The notes: generated by a model not told the origin, from the sequence alone. Numbered from the stretch's first letter, positions 47,343 through 59,506 are shown. The stretch: 64,000 bases of DNA from Pezicula radicicola (GCA_003008705.1 PDUO01000008.1:930001-994000), one strand, 5' to 3'. Numbers and translations are program-made.

Positions 47343-49408
47343 ATGGTCTCTCTTATTTATATTGTCTTGGTTACGATACCTGTGTATTGGATATACTCAT
47401 CGTGTGCGGCCTTGAAGAAGAATATTGACGCGGCCAAGAGGTCGGGTCTTCCATATGTCATTACACGTCAGTACCCTACCCCCCATGCTAGATGCATCCA
47501 CTGACTTTACATAGCCATATCGATGTACAATCCATTCTGGATGATCACACATCAATTATGGCTAGGAATGATAAGAAGACTACCGAAGTCTTGGACTGAG
47601 AGTTGGATCGAGTGGGTGTTTATGTCATCTCTGCGTATGCACAGCTGACAATTTAAAGTTATATGACACCTGACTGGTGCTGGGAACTTCTTTACGAACC
47701 TTTTAGAAAGACAGGCGACACCTTCCTTACAGTCGCGCCAGGAGGAATCATCTGCTGGGTGTCTAATGCAGAAGCCATCAGCCAAATCGCGACGCGTCGC
47801 GAATCTTTCCCCAAGCCACTCTCATCATATAAGATCCTCGAAATCTTTGGAAGGAATGTTATAACAACTGAAGGGCAGGAATGGAGGACGCACCGAAAAG
47901 TACTTTCGCCAGCTATTAATGAGAGGAACAATGCCGTGGCATTTGCAGAATCTTGCATCCAAGCGCAAGGCATGTTGCGTAAATGGACTGCTGATGGCGT
48001 TAAAACAATCAAGGACGTGCCCCACGATACCATGAGACTTGCTTTACACATAATAACGAAGGTTGGGTTTGGTGTGCGCTTGTTGTGGCCAGGAGAGACA
48101 TCGTCTGAGCAGCAAACTCCTCAAGAGGCAGCATACAGCAGTACTGAACCTCCAATGGGCCATACAATGAGCTTCACGTTGAGTCTTAACACTGTTCTTG
48201 AGAGGCTGATCTTGGTGCTACTCACGCCGGCCTTGGTTATGAGTAAGTTTGGAAGTACCCACTGTCTTTAAACTAGACTAACAGCTCCATAAGAATATCT
48301 TCCTTTTGAGGGCGCTCGAGAGGCCTTCCAAGCGTTTGACAATTGGGGAAAATATATGAATGAGTTACTTGGACAAAGAGTAGAAGAGGCGCAACAGGGC
48401 AAGGAGAGCAAGGGCATGGATATCATGGGTTCTCTTGTCAGGAGTTCTTATGGAAGTGGCAAAAGATCAGAATCTCTGGGCCGGGCTGAGAAAGGCGAAG
48501 TTGGTCAGCCTGCCTTGTCTGACTCTGACATTCTGGGCAACGCCTTCGTTATGATCGTAGCCGGTCACGAGACATCCGCCAACAGCATTCACTTCACGAT
48601 GATGGAACTTGCTATCTCTCCGAAGTCCCAGAAACTCGTACAAGAGGAAGTCACGACAATTTTTGGCACCAGGGAACCTTCAACCTGGAACTACGAAACA
48701 AGCGTTAATGCACTTTTGGGCGGCGTTCTTGGCGCAGTGCTCAACGAACAGTTACGACTAATGCCCCCAGTAATAAATATTCCAAAATCGACCATCGTCG
48801 ATCAAGTTATTTACATAGACGGCAAGAAAATCACCATCCCTGCTGGTGTACATATTAATCTCAACACAATCGGCGTTCACCGCAACCCCCGCTACTGGCC
48901 AACTTCGCCGTCCAAAATAACCTCAGCCCCCAATGATTTGGATGATTTCCGACCCGAGCGCTGGCTCCGGACCTCAGATGATAAGAGTGAATGCGACAGT
49001 AGCAACATAGATTCTTCTGAAGATGACGAATTTGGTGAGCACACGGGTCGTACCACCGCCGCGTCCCTTCACCATCCACCAAGAGGGGCATATCTCCCAT
49101 TCTCGATGGGCTCACGGTCATGTCTTGGCCGTCGCCTTGCACAGGTGAAGATCATGGCCGTTCTAGCAGTTTTCTTCCAGCTACATTCCATCGAACTCGC
49201 AGTCGACGAATGGGCATCGGATGAGGAAGTTGCTCAGATGAATGTCCAGCAGAAGCGAGCAGTGTATGCCAAGGCGCAAGAAAAGGCGCGGAAGACGATG
49301 CGGGGTGCTTCAACTTTACTCACACTCAAACTACACAGCGGGCCTGGTTACATTCCTGTGCGGGTATGCAAGAGAGGCGAGGAGCGGTTCTTGAATTGCG
49401 TTGATTGA
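47343..49408 (+). CDS. cytochrome P450 monooxygenase
   Basis: Exons 47343-47466, 47515-47617, 47659-48242 and 48294-49408 join in phase to give 641 aa. An N-terminal membrane anchor (LIYIVLVTIPVYWIYSS) points to the ER. The I-helix oxygen-binding motif AGHETS (about 360), the K-helix ExxR (E422, R425), a PERW-type motif (FRPERW) and the heme loop FSMGSRSCLG with Cys547 are all intact, so an active haem-thiolate enzyme is expected. The protein is longer than the usual 500-550 aa because of acidic Ser-rich insertions (about residues 490-525, just before the heme loop) and an extended C-terminus. Substrate and CYP family cannot be assigned by eye. No reductase, synthase or transporter lies next to it, so no cluster is evident. 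The third intron uses an AAG acceptor; the second is only 41 nt. Confidence 0.94.
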
Positions 49409-51271
49409 TTTGCTAGATGGGATGAGACTACATGTTATGGATATGGATTATTAGATACCAAGGACGGCGAAAACATATATACCAATGCATTGGCCGGCGT
49501 TCTCTTCTTTAGGTACTTACCTATGTATATAAAATACCAAAACCTTCAAACACTCGACAATTTGATTCAACTCCTAATGGAAGAACTTCAGTGATTTATT
49601 GTTTTTTTTATTTTTATGTGATTGAGGCTGAAACTCTGTACAACGCCATTTATTTTATTGGTCGTAATTTAATTTGATCAAGTGGCTAACAATGCTAGAA
49701 TATACTCTCTTAGGACCTTAATTTCGGATAGATCCCTGGGCTGTAAAGTGACTCGTTGCTTGTTAAAGTATAAAGGATTAATCAAAATCACTCTGAACTC
49801 TTAGTAAATACTTACTCCCATGGAAACTCAACTCCAAGGCTAACAGTCAACCCGGCCATTCTCAGCAATCCATGTTCTTATCAGCACAACAGCTTCCTAA
49901 CTCAATAATCTTCAGAGATACAAGCTTGTTTATTTCACTAATTTTTGCCTACGATGATGTGTAGTATTCTATGTTTGTCAAGGAAATCTAAGCGAGAGAA
50001 GGAAATGGAGGAGACAGTTTATATAATTTTATCTAAAGCTACTACTTTAGAAGAAATATACTACATACCCTCTTAGTTTTAATAACTACTAGAGAAGCTT
50101 AAGAAACTCTTTCTATAAACTCAACAACTTCAAAAAGCACCCTAATCATGGTAGCCAGTTTATTTCCCTCGCTTAATTCAGTTAATTCTTAGGCTACGAC
50201 ACTAGTCCCCGTCCATTATTAGAAGTTCTATTACTGCTTCGTGTAGTTGGAAGCTGTTTAAGACTGTTTGGGACTATTTGGGGTTGTTGATTTAAGGTTC
50301 ATAACCGCGAACTAAATTCGGAATCCTTGTTTTTTTTGTTGTTTTATTTCTCCTCCCGTTGGTGGTTTTTATGTCATTGATTGGGTGTTCTACCTTGATG
50401 TACGAAGTATTTTGATAGATGTGGTTTTGCTTGATGTTAAATGGAAGTCTCATATATAAGGTGAGTTAGTACTATAGTGAGTGTTAATGATGTTGTTTTT
50501 GGGGTAGAAAGGTTGTATGAGGCTCTGCAGCAGAAATTGTTTTTGGAGATAAATTGTATTGTCCCCTGCTTTTTAAATACTTACTCCTCACCCGTCTTTC
50601 TAGATAGTTCATTATTTCCAACATTCCTTATTACCCCTTCGATTATGCACACACTAGTCACATGATTGTTTTTATATTTACAATTGACAATGAAGACGAA
50701 GATGATGAACAATGGGATTTAATATCCCTAGTAACGGAAGCATACGTGTTGATCATGATCCAAGTGTTAATTGTGGTTCTGCACTTTATAGTAGTGCGAC
50801 TATCCTTATGGAGAGTTAGAAACTTGTTCTTAATAAGGTAATAGGACAGAATGTATTCAAGACTTCAACATTGAATTTAATTAAAAATATATTAATAATT
50901 GTTGGGAAACAGACACATAGATAGAAACAATGAATATACTTCAATTGGTTCTATTATAGGTTCTATCGTCTCTATAGAAGAAAGAGAAAAAGAAGAAGCT
51001 AAACTAAACTATAGGAGCGACATTATAGCTGCCACTAGCGTCATTATATGACTAACATATGACCCAACAATAATTTTAACAAATAATCAAAGTTTTTATT
51101 TCAAGTGATATAATGGCATCAATACTATCTCCATATGCCTCCTAATAGATAAATGTAAAGTGCACTTCTGCGACCAGCAAAGAAGTAATAGGGACAAAAA
51201 AGAATACGGGTAATATATGAAGGCGATTCATATGGTCGAAATTCTCCTGCATACTCTTAGTAATCAATACC
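49409..51271. other. AT-rich gene-poor region
   Basis: After the P450 3' end, 49950-50200 and 50820-51110 are TA-rich with stops in all frames, consistent with old degraded repeats. Nothing codes convincingly. Confidence 0.5.
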
Positions 51272-52036
51272 TTGTTGCTGGTATTGTACTTCTTCTTACT
51301 GTCAGTTATCAAGCTTGGTCTATATCTGTTTACGACTATGATCTCGTTTGTACTATGCTTCTTATGGGGAATTATCACACATCTCAATGCTCTGATCAAT
51401 GTTTCGGATCTCATCTATAAAGGGAAGACTTTGGCTACTTATGGGCTTGCTGTTATTATTGCTTAGTTCATATTATCGGGCATTGTTCTCGCTGCACGAA
51501 ACTCTGGCTCTTTCCCATTAAAACCTGGACAACTTTCCATCATGCTAGTAGCTTGTTTCGAATCCATGAAAGGGGCCGATGGCCTAGGTATCGCAGACTT
51601 CCTCGATATCGCGCAGAATGTTACTCAGGGTACCAATTCCAACAGTGCGGCAAACACAACGCAAATTTGTCATGATCTTCAGACTGCAACATACACTACA
51701 ACTGGCCTGGCAAATTTCAACACTCTGGCAATCTTCATTCTCTTCGCTGTCCTTGTCCTCTATGTCTTACTCGAAGCTTGGGAATGGTCATCCTCTACCA
51801 TCACTTGTTACATCAGCATTGGTCTCTCAGAAGCGAGTATCCGCGCGAACGCTGTCATCGTTATTATAGCCGACCTCCGACATCGAAGTTTGAGAAACGG
51901 AATGGAAGTTGATAGATGGTATGATAGTGCTGATGAGGATGAGTGGACGTATTCGCAAATCCTGCCGATTTTGTTGCTTGATAGTGGATCTATTGTTTTC
52001 TTGAAGGCTCTTTCTGGTAAGTTTTGTGTCTTGTGA
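51272..52036 (+). pseudogene. multi-pass membrane protein gene with in-frame stop
   Basis: One frame runs through hydrophobic segments (LYFFLLSVIKLGLYLF, ISFVLCFLWGIITHL, LATYGLAVIIA), meets a TAG at 51464-51466, and resumes at once (FILSGIVLAARNSG). It continues for about 190 codons with further membrane segments (LAIFILFAVLVLYVLLEAW and ITCYISIGLSEASIR). The stop falls inside what looks like a continuous membrane helix, so CAG to TAG is the simplest reading. A 66-nt in-frame intron (GTTTCG...GCTTAG) is a weaker alternative. A GTAAGT near 52018 marks a 3' intron, after which the frame is short or degraded. No family recognised. Confidence 0.5.
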
Positions 52037-52982
52037 AGTGCTAAGTGCTAAGTGCTATTGGACTTGTGTTGATTGTGTTGTAGAGTCTTTGGAAGGCCTT
52101 TGAGGTCGGAGATTTGAGAAAGTCGCTCTTGGTGGTAGTGCGACTTATGGCAATGTTAATCGTGAAAATAAAGAAGCTGATGCTAAGGTACGGTCATTTC
52201 AAGATGGTTATAGTGACTAATATATATGGGCTTGTGGCGCAGCGGATATTTCATACGTGCAGTTTGAGTCTAAGCAGGATATAATGGGAAATAGTTGATT
52301 TGGGAAGCTGGGTTGGGAACTGTCGAGAAGAGTTAATGAAAAGGGGAATTTACAAACTGGAGTCTTGAGGGAAACCGACAGCCTTTATTTACTTGTAACT
52401 GTCTTTGAAGAGCTGGTAATGGCAGAGACTTCCCTTGAGCTAATAATTGTAATCTATCGTCATTAATTGCAACTAATTTCAATGGGTGAAACTGACTGCC
52501 TCTGGTAGCTAGCACATCAGCTCATTTGAGTTGGGGTTTGAAAGTTGAGGACTGAAGACTTGATAGCTGCAAATCGACAAATCGCTCATTTCTGCTTACT
52601 GTAACGACCATTGAAGAGTTTAGGTAGATGAGAATAAAGGCCAGAGAGGATTCTCTGACGTAAATTTTGCATCGAATCCAAGAAACCCAGTTTGGATCGT
52701 CTTGATCAAAGTACAAGACTTTGTTACTCTTTCACTTCGTATCCCAACTTTCCTGCCCAAGCTCTTGAAGCGTGAGGCGCTAATTCTAATTCTACATCGA
52801 AACATGCGTTCCACAATAATTGCAGAGCAAGAGCTTCTGGGTCGTGGACATGGCGTCGAAATTTACACGATTACCCAATTGCAAAGTGCAAGAATATATC
52901 GTCTTGGCCTGCCAGTCTTCCCAAGCTCGATGCGGAATTATGCTGACAAAAGCCTTTCAGAAACAGTTTTGTCCTTCACCGT
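52037..52982. other. intergenic region
   Basis: Holds the degraded or spliced 3' end of the membrane-protein gene (to about 52200). The + frame 52702-53193 mostly overlaps the antisense helix-turn-helix gene and is probably its shadow. Confidence 0.45.
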
Positions 52983-53378
52983 TCACGAAGCTCGTCCTCT
53001 TCCTTCTGCATTACCCATCATGCCTCCTGGTGTCCGATATAGCAACTTCATCTTCTTGCGTACCCGTCGCAGCGTTCGGTCGGAGATAGCAACATCAGGA
53101 AAGACCTTCTGGATATGGTCGAGGATCTCGGCGTGGGTAGCATTCTTTCGCCATTTGGACTTGATAAACTCAAGAATTTCTGGATCTTCCTGAGGCTTAT
53201 ACCGCCGGCCAAGTCCCCAAGACTCAAGTTGTATGCTTAGTGATCTTCGAGTCGCAAAAGCCTGCTCAGGGTACCGGTTCGCAAGCTCATCAAGGATTCG
53301 TTCTTGGGCATATCCAGCAGTGTGCAGACTCCGAATCTCTGCCTCATAAGGCGACCAATCGAATGGAACTCGTGGCAT
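52983..53378 (-). CDS. small helix-turn-helix / Clr5-like protein
   Basis: Intronless, 131 aa from the ATG at 53378. Residues about 5-60 (FDWSPYEAEIRSLHTAGYAQ to LSIQLESWGLGRRY) resemble the Clr5 domain pattern of a W-x-x-Y start, helical body and terminal WGL. A second helical unit (about 65-120, with HAEILDHIQKVFP and SDRTLRRVRKKM) looks like another helix-turn-helix. The two together suggest DNA or chromatin binding. It may be a whole small protein or the N-terminal remnant of a transposase-like or ankyrin protein. The family call is by eye only. Confidence 0.5.
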   Translation of the reverse strand: MPRVPFDWSPYEAEIRSLHTAGYAQERILDELANRYPEQAFATRRSLSIQLESWGLGRRYKPQEDPEILEFIKSKWRKNATHAEILDHIQKVFPDVAISDRTLRRVRKKMKLLYRTPGGMMGNAEGRGRAS

Positions 53379-53866
53379 GGTAGGAACCACTTGAGATGAG
53401 ATGGGAATCGACAACAGTAGAGTCAACGATGACAGCGACAAGAATGGGCATCGAATATACGAAATGTACTGAACGTGGGGACTCCAGTGAAGCTTGGCGC
53501 TGCCCACTATGCGCTATTCCTAGTACGGAAGTACAGTACCACTTCGGCTTGGCTAGGGCAGAATCGTCGTCCTTTGAATGTTTCCACTCTTGCAAAATAA
53601 TCCAAACCGTCGAAATCCTTATTATACACACCATACTACTCTCTGCCAGTTTGAGACGAGATTTTCAGCATAGCACCCGATTGTTCTGGGTTTCCAACTA
53701 TGACGAATTGATGGCATCACAATAGATCAAGTACTGAGAGGGCAAGGAGAGGAAGACATCGTGATATATGTGTGTTCTCGGACATAAATGAATATGGGCA
53801 CTATTAGTGGTAGGTAGGAAGGAACAATGCCTTTAAGATACCCTCCGTCATCATATCACCAAGTCT
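53379..53866. other. intergenic region
   Basis: Promoter side of the helix-turn-helix gene and 3' side of the aspartic-protease-like gene. No further gene seen. Confidence 0.55.
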
Positions 53867-55869
53867 TCAACCTTCGCTGAATGCCGTATGCGCTTCGTCT
53901 TTTAAACCAGACTCCGCAACACCTCTATGGCCACCCATCTCAGTAACGACTTCCTCTCTAGCCGGCATTTCATATATTTGCCTCTGTCCCGCGTCTGCCT
54001 CATGTTTCGGTGTTCCGTCAATCTCGTGCATTTCAATCCTTGCGCTCTCCATCTCCGAGATAGCAAGTGGCTTTCCATCACTTCCCTGTAGTTCTGCAGT
54101 TGTAGTGTCTACGGTTAAATTTAACTTCGCTTGGCCGATCCCTTGTCCATCCATCTCTGGTTTCCCATTGTCTGCAGTCAATGATGCGGCAGCGAGCGCT
54201 GCTGCTGCTGCCTCTACTGCTCGCTGGCGACGACGCCTCTTAATTATGAGGTAGAAGCACACGACGACGAGAAATAGTAGGAGAATAACGGCGGCAACAA
54301 TTCCTCCTATGACACCAGCTGAGAGTTTAGGCTGTCTATGGTCTGTGGACGGGACCGCTTGTGGCGATGAACTGGGTGGTAATATAGCAACAATGCTTTC
54401 TTGAGGATTGATATCCCAGGAGCATTGGGAGACGGAGAAGTTCCGCCGTTCGTAGTCAGCCGTCAAGTACCTGGAAATATCTCAGTGTGAATTCTGAGCC
54501 ACCATTTGGAGACTCACGCTTCCTGAAAGAACGTTCTCCCGAGTGTATGTTGAGAATCGTTGGATGCTCTCTTTAGTGGGAAGTATCTCGTCGAATTCGA
54601 TACGAGCGGAGCAGTAAGTGTTAGATCAAATGCTGCATATGGCAGAGTGATATTCACGAACTCTGTAGCCATTGGACTTCCAAGTTGGAAAACTAAAGTT
54701 GAATTCTGTGCCACATTTTCCGCATGCTGCGTGTCATTGACGAGGTAGAGTTCAAGTGTCTCATTCCAAGTTATGCCAAAGGCCTCTTCAAATAATGTGC
54801 AAGCCTGTATCGGAAGCCATAATTGTGGGACGGAGGAATCTATAAAAGCCGCTATAGTATTTGGTAGCAAAGCAGTAGTCGACGAGGAGGTTGCCATTGT
54901 GATAGAATATATATTGACGGTGAGGTCACTCGAATCCTCTGAATTGAAGGACCAGGTCAGGTTATTTGGGATGAATTTTGAAGCATCGTACCCACCGAGC
55001 ACAAGGCTGCCAAGGACCTTGTTTAGTCCTGTAGGGGATTAGTCTCCGCTCTATCTCTGCTGTTGGAAGGTTCAGTCACGCACGATACTGGTTTCCGGCT
55101 GTATAGCTCCAAGAGGTACTTGGGATGAGGTTGCGTGTTCTGAGATTTTGAACATAGCTTGGTATAGGGTTATTGAATGAGGTGAAATTACTTGGCCTGG
55201 GTGTGAGCCCAAACACACCAAGGAAGAAATCCTTCGTTGCTATACCTCCAATCGTCTTATCAACAAATCAGTACGCTTCTTCTTAGGAGACGAGAGAAAG
55301 AGTCGTGAGGCAGTGTCTCAAGAGCACAAAAACGATGATATATGTTCACCTGGTTGATAAGTGTCGGTCCACCACTCCCTTGCCACCCCAGTGTGATGTT
55401 GTCGAAACCATACAAACCTCTTCCCGCCAGCCCGAGGCGTGTCTCAAGGGCCAGAGGATAAATGTTGCTGGAAAGGTCGGCAATATTAGTTTGCCATGTT
55501 GTTGACTGATTGATGATGAACTCCCCTCCGCGCAATGTACCGCAGTTCGAAGGGTCTTGGGAGGTGCAGCCCTCAGGGAGAACAACGAGAGTTTGATATG
55601 CTCCAGTTCCCACAAATACTTTAACGTTTTGAGGAGGCGAGCCTACTTGGAGTGGAAAAGAACTCCACGGCCCATCATTGCCGTCCCTATCAAAGATCAA
55701 CCCATTGTCTTTTGCATCAAATGAGTTCGATTCCCTACCAATCCTGAGACGCACCAATCACAATTGGTGCTGGGATCGTGGTTGCTCGAGGCTTGAGGAA
55801 GTTGATGTCTGCAGCAGCGGACTGAATCAAGACGAACTTAGAAATTAGGAATACAAAGGTGGCCCTCAT
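53867..55869 (-). CDS. membrane-anchored aspartic-protease-like (A1 fold) protein, first catalytic Asp missing
   Basis: Exons 55869-55739, 55686-55350, 55255-55084, 55028-54518 and 54470-53867 join in phase to give 584 aa (introns 52, 94, 55, 47 nt). A signal peptide (MRATFVFLISKFVLIQSAAA) leads into an A1 pepsin fold (FPLQVGSPPQNVKVFV). Where active enzymes have DTGS, this protein has GTGA. The second site is present as FIDSSVPQLWLP. Many N-glycosylation sequons follow. Near residue 430 one membrane helix (GGIVAAVILLLFLVVVCFYL) is followed by an RRRR stop-transfer and a roughly 130-aa acidic cytosolic tail. The expected place is the plasma membrane or cell surface. Loss of one catalytic Asp predicts no peptidase activity; a binding or sensing role is inference. 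Related fungal A1-like proteins with altered first sites are common. Confidence 0.85.
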
Positions 55870-56669
55870 TACAACGCAGTTAGCTAAAGCCAAACTAAAG
55901 AAACATGCAAATGTCACTGCTCAAATGTTTGGAGAGGGAGCTATTGTCATCAGATCTGCTGTGTTCGGCGATTGAATAACATATGACCATTATGCTATGT
56001 TAGCTCGGAAGCAGGAGTTGGAGAAGCATCGCTGAAAGTCTAGACCGATGCGGACAAAATACCCCCTCAACTACCATTTTGCGGCTTATGCAGCAACACT
56101 TGCAGCTCTGAAGTGCAATTGCAAGCTGATGTTAGGCATAGCATTTAACTTCAAGCAGGTATCCGAAAGCTTGTGCAACCCAACCTGCGACCTGTCGGTG
56201 TCCGAGAAAAAAAAAAGGCAGCTCAAATGCAAATAACTCTTCGCATGACCCGAAGTCACACCTTTTCCTCCTCGATTACTTTACACCATGCATCACGTAA
56301 TAGTACAGAATCCTTTTTCTGCATCGCCAGCTGGTCGGCCTTGCTGCTGTGCTCTGGAGATGCATCTGAGATGCAACGTCGGGAGTCAAATCACTTGTTC
56401 TGCCCCCGACTACGTAACTTTACGGAGCACAGAGACCATTCCAGTTACCGGAGCAAGTTATGCATCGATTCATTGCTGTTCTTGCTCATTATCTTGAAAG
56501 CTAGTCTTTCCAATATCAATTTAGCGTAACTTGCGCTTGCGAAGATTAGCTTACTCTTAAGTTTGGATGTTGTTGGTCCAAGTCTTATTCAGACTCGTTT
56601 TGCTTTTGCTTTACTTGAGGATTACTTCCCACTTAAAAGAATATTGAGATATTATTGTGAATCTTCGAC
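55870..56669. other. divergent promoter region
   Basis: The intergenic space between the minus-strand aspartic-protease-like gene and the plus-strand GPI-type protein gene probably holds both promoters. Frames 56048-56529 look accidental. Confidence 0.55.
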
Positions 56670-59506
56670 ATGGCGATTTTAGTTGTGGTCCTACTGGCAA
56701 TAATTCCTCTTGTTACAGCAAATCCGCATCTCAAAAGTAAGCGCAATTAGGTGCAGTGCGTCAACAGAAAATTTGCAGCAGACTAACAAAGAGGCAGAAC
56801 CATTGTATACCAACACATCGTCTCCGACAACTACGGGATTAGTGCCCTCAATATCCCCTTGCTGCTTTGTTGTTCACGATACTGTCACTGAATACTGGTG
56901 GGAAAAATGGGCTACAAGCTCGAGCTTTGGCCCAGCGAACTTTACATCTATCACTACTCTTATCACCCCATATCCAACAACAACCATTACAAGTGTCGAA
57001 ACGAACACCTATTCCACAAATACGAGCTATACCTATCTTGTTACAACCGGAGGCAATCCATTAGCTTTGAAATCCCAATCTGCCCTTGGACCCGCAGAGA
57101 CAACGGGAGACCGCTTAGGACTCAGCTGGAGTGGCACCCAGCTTTTCCAAAATGCGACTCAGATCGTGACCGCTGGCATCACAGTGTAAGCATGACTCTC
57201 CATCTTTGATTTTCTATGCTAAATAAGTTAGAGTATCGCCGTCTGCATTTAATGTATACTCGACTGTAAAAGTCATCACTGTGCCGGCAGTGACAGACTC
57301 GTTGGGACAGCTGTGTTGCGCAACAGTCTCTACTCAAACTTTTAATGCTGCTTTCAGCGGCACAAGTATTTTAAACATATTTGACGGGATCAACTCATAT
57401 GCGGAAGGTTATTATGGAGGTGTGAGCTTTTCTATGATCTCGATCGAATCTCCTTCGATGTAATATATTAACTCTGTTGGAACTACCTTAGGTCCTGCAA
57501 GAAAAACGCCACAAACCCCCACAGGAGTCGTAATATCTCTCACAACGCCATTCATCGACATTCCTCCTCGGGGAACGAACGGTGCAAATGAAGTAGATAC
57601 AGAACAATATAACCAATCTGGACCACCCGAGGCGTATGGCTATGTTCCACAAACACTTATTGACTTTTTAGCTGCAAATCCGTACTATGTTTCTCAATAT
57701 CCGGGCATTGGATCTTGCTTGCCTGGCGGGCCATCAATCGTGCAGACTCCAAAATGCATCTCAGTCACACCGACAGAAGTTAACCCTGGGGGTGATTTGA
57801 CGCAGTCGACGGTAATTACGGTCACACCCACAGAAGAGCCAGTATTTGACACCTCTATGATACCACCAGTCTCAAGCGGCTCTTCTAAGGTTCAGTCTAT
57901 AGGGCCAGCCAGAATTACGCCTCCACAGACAAGTGCAATTACCACACCAACTACTTCCTCAATAGTATTTATAACACAATCGGCTCTCCCAGTGGTAGTG
58001 AGTGCTGAAACTTCTCCACTTGTTCCCCTTCCAACAACCTCTTCAGTAGTCTTCGTTTCAAGTCTACCGTTGAACTTTGGAACCACTTCGGCGTCCTCTT
58101 CAGCATTACAGGAGCAGAATCCCCCCCCGCTGGCTTCTTCGCACACAATTACTCTTGTTGTCACTAGCCTGAGGGTATCTTTGGTACCTTCATCCCAAAA
58201 CTCAGTCTCACCAACGTCCTCTCAAGAAACCACACCCAACAAGCCATTCGAAACTCTAGACAATGCAACACCAAGCAGCTCGTCTCCTGCCACCTATTCC
58301 CAAGGCACCACAATCTCCGAGCATGTGTCTCCAGTGTTATTATCTCGTAGTTCCTTGTTGTCCACGATTTCCAGTCTCTTCAACATGCCCAGTCTCATAA
58401 CTATTCCTCTAACCTCCGACCTTGGAATTCCTGGAGAAGCGACAAGTAAATCCGGAATAACCACAATTGGAATTCCTCAAGAGAGTAACACTGTCTTCTC
58501 CCAAGTGCAGGCGTCTTCTGACACGTCATTTGAAATTGTTACACTGAACATCAACTCATTGACCATAAGTGGTCCTACGACCTTTTCTATGATCTCAACA
58601 AACTCGGCTGTCGGCGCAAAAACTTCGGGCATCAGCAACTTCATCTTCAACAACACTACAACAATCCAAGTTCCTCAAGAAATCACAACTTCGATTTTAT
58701 TGCCTCCGACTTCTACATCTACAGCCAGCTCTGTGACCCCCTTCATTGCATCTATCATCAGTCCATTAACCATTACTGGTGCTACAACTGTTCCTATTAG
58801 CTCAGCATATACAATCCCTAGTGCAGGAGTATATACAGTGATTTCTGGAGTCAGCAACGTAATATTAACCGAGCCAACGACTGTATCGATACCAATATCA
58901 GTTTCCTCAAGCCATGGAACCACGGTAACTCTTCCAATATCAGGGGAAACAACCGTCATCTCAGGGACTACAAATGTCATCGCAACCAGTGACGAAACGA
59001 TCCCGCTTCCAAAATCAGCAGAAACTGAGGTCATATCAGGGATCACAGATATTATCGTGACCGGCGTAACGACACTGACAATCCCGCTTTCCGCCAATAC
59101 ATCCATTATGTCAGGGACCACGAACTTCATAGTCAGCGATGTGACGATCATACCGTTACCTGCTTCTGGGATGACAACTGTTATCTCAGGAACCACAAAT
59201 ATTGTTCACGGTGGTACGAGAACGGAAGTACCATCAACGTCATTCTCGCAGAATTTTGGCAGCATCGTTTCATCCGAAGGTGGACTTACCTTCGCCAGCT
59301 CGACTTCGAGAGTTGCTCAGAGTTCGAGTTCAAGTTCAAATTCGGGTTCAAGTTCGAGTACCGTCTCAAGAGCGAGTACTACCAGGAGTGCAACCGGAGG
59401 CGCAGTTTCTGAGCCTTCATCACCTAAAACTGGTAATGCAGTGGGAAAAGCAATTAGCTGGTGGGTCGTGATTGTATGCTTTACAATTTTGAGCATGATA
59501 GTTTGA
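56670..59506 (+). CDS. GPI-type Ser/Thr-rich cell-wall protein with tandem repeats
   Basis: Exons 56670-56736, 56798-57185, 57232-57419 and 57492-59506 join in phase to give 885 aa. A signal peptide (MAILVVVLLAIIPLVTA) starts the protein. An N-terminal Cys-containing part (about residues 25-280) precedes a long Ser/Thr/Pro-rich region suited to O-mannosylation. Residues in 58949-59173 form three 25-aa repeats (consensus TTVISGTTN-I...IPL). The C-terminus ends with a small-residue site and a hydrophobic tail (SWWVVIVCFTILSMIV), a GPI-anchor signal. Expected location is the cell wall or plasma-membrane surface; a role in adhesion or wall structure is inference from architecture. The first intron (61 nt, CTAAC branch) is the least certain junction. 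It is divergently transcribed from the aspartic-protease-like surface gene. Confidence 0.75.
58949..59173 (+). repeat. 3 x 75-bp in-frame tandem repeat
   Basis: Units 58949-59023, 59024-59098 and 59099-59173 encode diverged 25-aa copies, followed by a partial fourth (TTVISGTTNIV). A looser copy (YTVISGVSNVI) lies near 58830. Because 75 is a multiple of three, unit gain or loss keeps the frame. Confidence 0.8.

Noticed and set aside
58675..59196. 173-codon minus frame opposite the GPI-type repeat region
   Set aside because: Repetitive Val/Ile/Thr composition mirrors the tandem repeats of the real gene; it is a shadow.
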